A DNA stretch of 64,000 nucleotides from Gorsachius magnificus (Eukaryota > Chordata > Aves > Pelecaniformes > Ardeidae), in the NCBI GenBank assembly GCA_034008185.1, contig CM067081.1, positions 18,103,821 to 18,167,820 of the forward strand. The letters run 5' to 3'. This document shows, one piece after another, positions 63,557 to 64,000 of the stretch. Position 1 is the first letter of the stretch; every line of letters begins with the position of its first letter. The position numbers and the translations under genes were made by a program. The notes beneath the pieces were generated by a model that was not told where the DNA came from, did no database searches, and worked only from the letters and a program-made list of their open reading frames with translations.

Positions 63557-64000
63557 ACTTCTTCCCTTTCTATCTGCAATTCCTGCCACTTAGTTTTTGC
63601 TACAACAGTATCTGCAAGGTCACTCTCTGATCTGCTGTAACTCTCTACTGTGGCAGAAAACTACAGATCGAAAAGCTGAGTAGTTTTTTTTAGGTTAGCA
63701 AATCAAGTGGCTCATGATAAACTTCGCTGAACATCATAAGAAAGCTGAATTCCCTCCTATCTTCTCCCATTTTGTCCAAGGGAATAGAAAGTTGTCCCCT
63801 TTTCAACAGCTACAAGTCAGTCAATCAGTTCAACTCCCAATGAACCACAGCCTAAATCTATTTACATGAAGAAAACAATGTGGAAAAGATTTCTAAGACG
63901 TGTTTTTAACAGGGAGTTTAAACAAGATAAATCATACCTGACAGAGAAGTATAGAGAAGAGAAAGATACAAAAGCTAAAAGCCAGAGAAGAAAAGAAATC
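63557..64000 (-). other. Upstream ALKBH8 intron (part), window edge
   Basis: AT-rich sequence after the CR1. No start exon, CpG island or promoter is visible, so the gene's 5' end is expected beyond the window. Confidence 0.6.

Noticed and set aside
1..64000. CRISPR arrays, bacterial operons, tRNA or rRNA genes
   Set aside because: None seen. The window is a vertebrate genic region with interspersed repeats.

Overview
This is a vertebrate nuclear genomic window, almost certainly from a bird. The evidence is one recognisable spliced vertebrate gene on the minus strand, several 5'-truncated CR1 LINE copies with the typical avian CR1 3' end (imperfect ATTCTRTG units), and a few avian ERVL-like solo LTRs with TGT...ACA ends. 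There are no bacterial-style genes. Nearly all short open reading frames are chance ORFs or the remains of CR1 reverse transcriptase. I cannot name the species.

The gene is ALKBH8, the tRNA wobble-uridine methyltransferase and hydroxylase. Ten consecutive coding exons can be placed to the base between 60348 and 15667 on the minus strand. All nine introns are GT-AG, the phase is preserved at every junction, and the exons join into 630 codons plus a stop. They cover the RRM, the AlkB-type Fe(II)/2-oxoglutarate dioxygenase domain, the zinc-binding cysteines, the methyltransferase domain and the C-terminus. The start codon and about 43 N-terminal residues (judged from the human protein) are not found and should lie beyond position 64000. 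A candidate poly(A) signal lies at 15554-15559.

Layout: 1-15553 is downstream intergenic DNA with four CR1 pieces (2351-3955, 4605-4853, 6788-6843, 7505-7860) and no supported gene. 15554-17375 holds the 3' UTR and the last two coding exons. The intron 17376-26330 carries one LTR. 26331-32768 holds three exons; the 5.1 kb intron among them contains an LTR, a GC-rich block and a CR1. The intron 32769-53602 (20.8 kb) holds a three-layer nest of CR1 insertions and a second CR1 that is nearly identical to part of that nest, in opposite orientation, and is split by a solo LTR. 53603-60348 holds five exons, with another LTR in one intron. 60349-64000 is the intron (or 5' region) upstream of the RRM exon and contains a further CR1.

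I found no new multi-gene system. The most informative non-genic signals are the CR1/LTR stratigraphy at 47.2-53.2 kb, the near-identical inverted CR1 pair there, and two unexplained GC-rich blocks (30613-31060 and 38110-38460).
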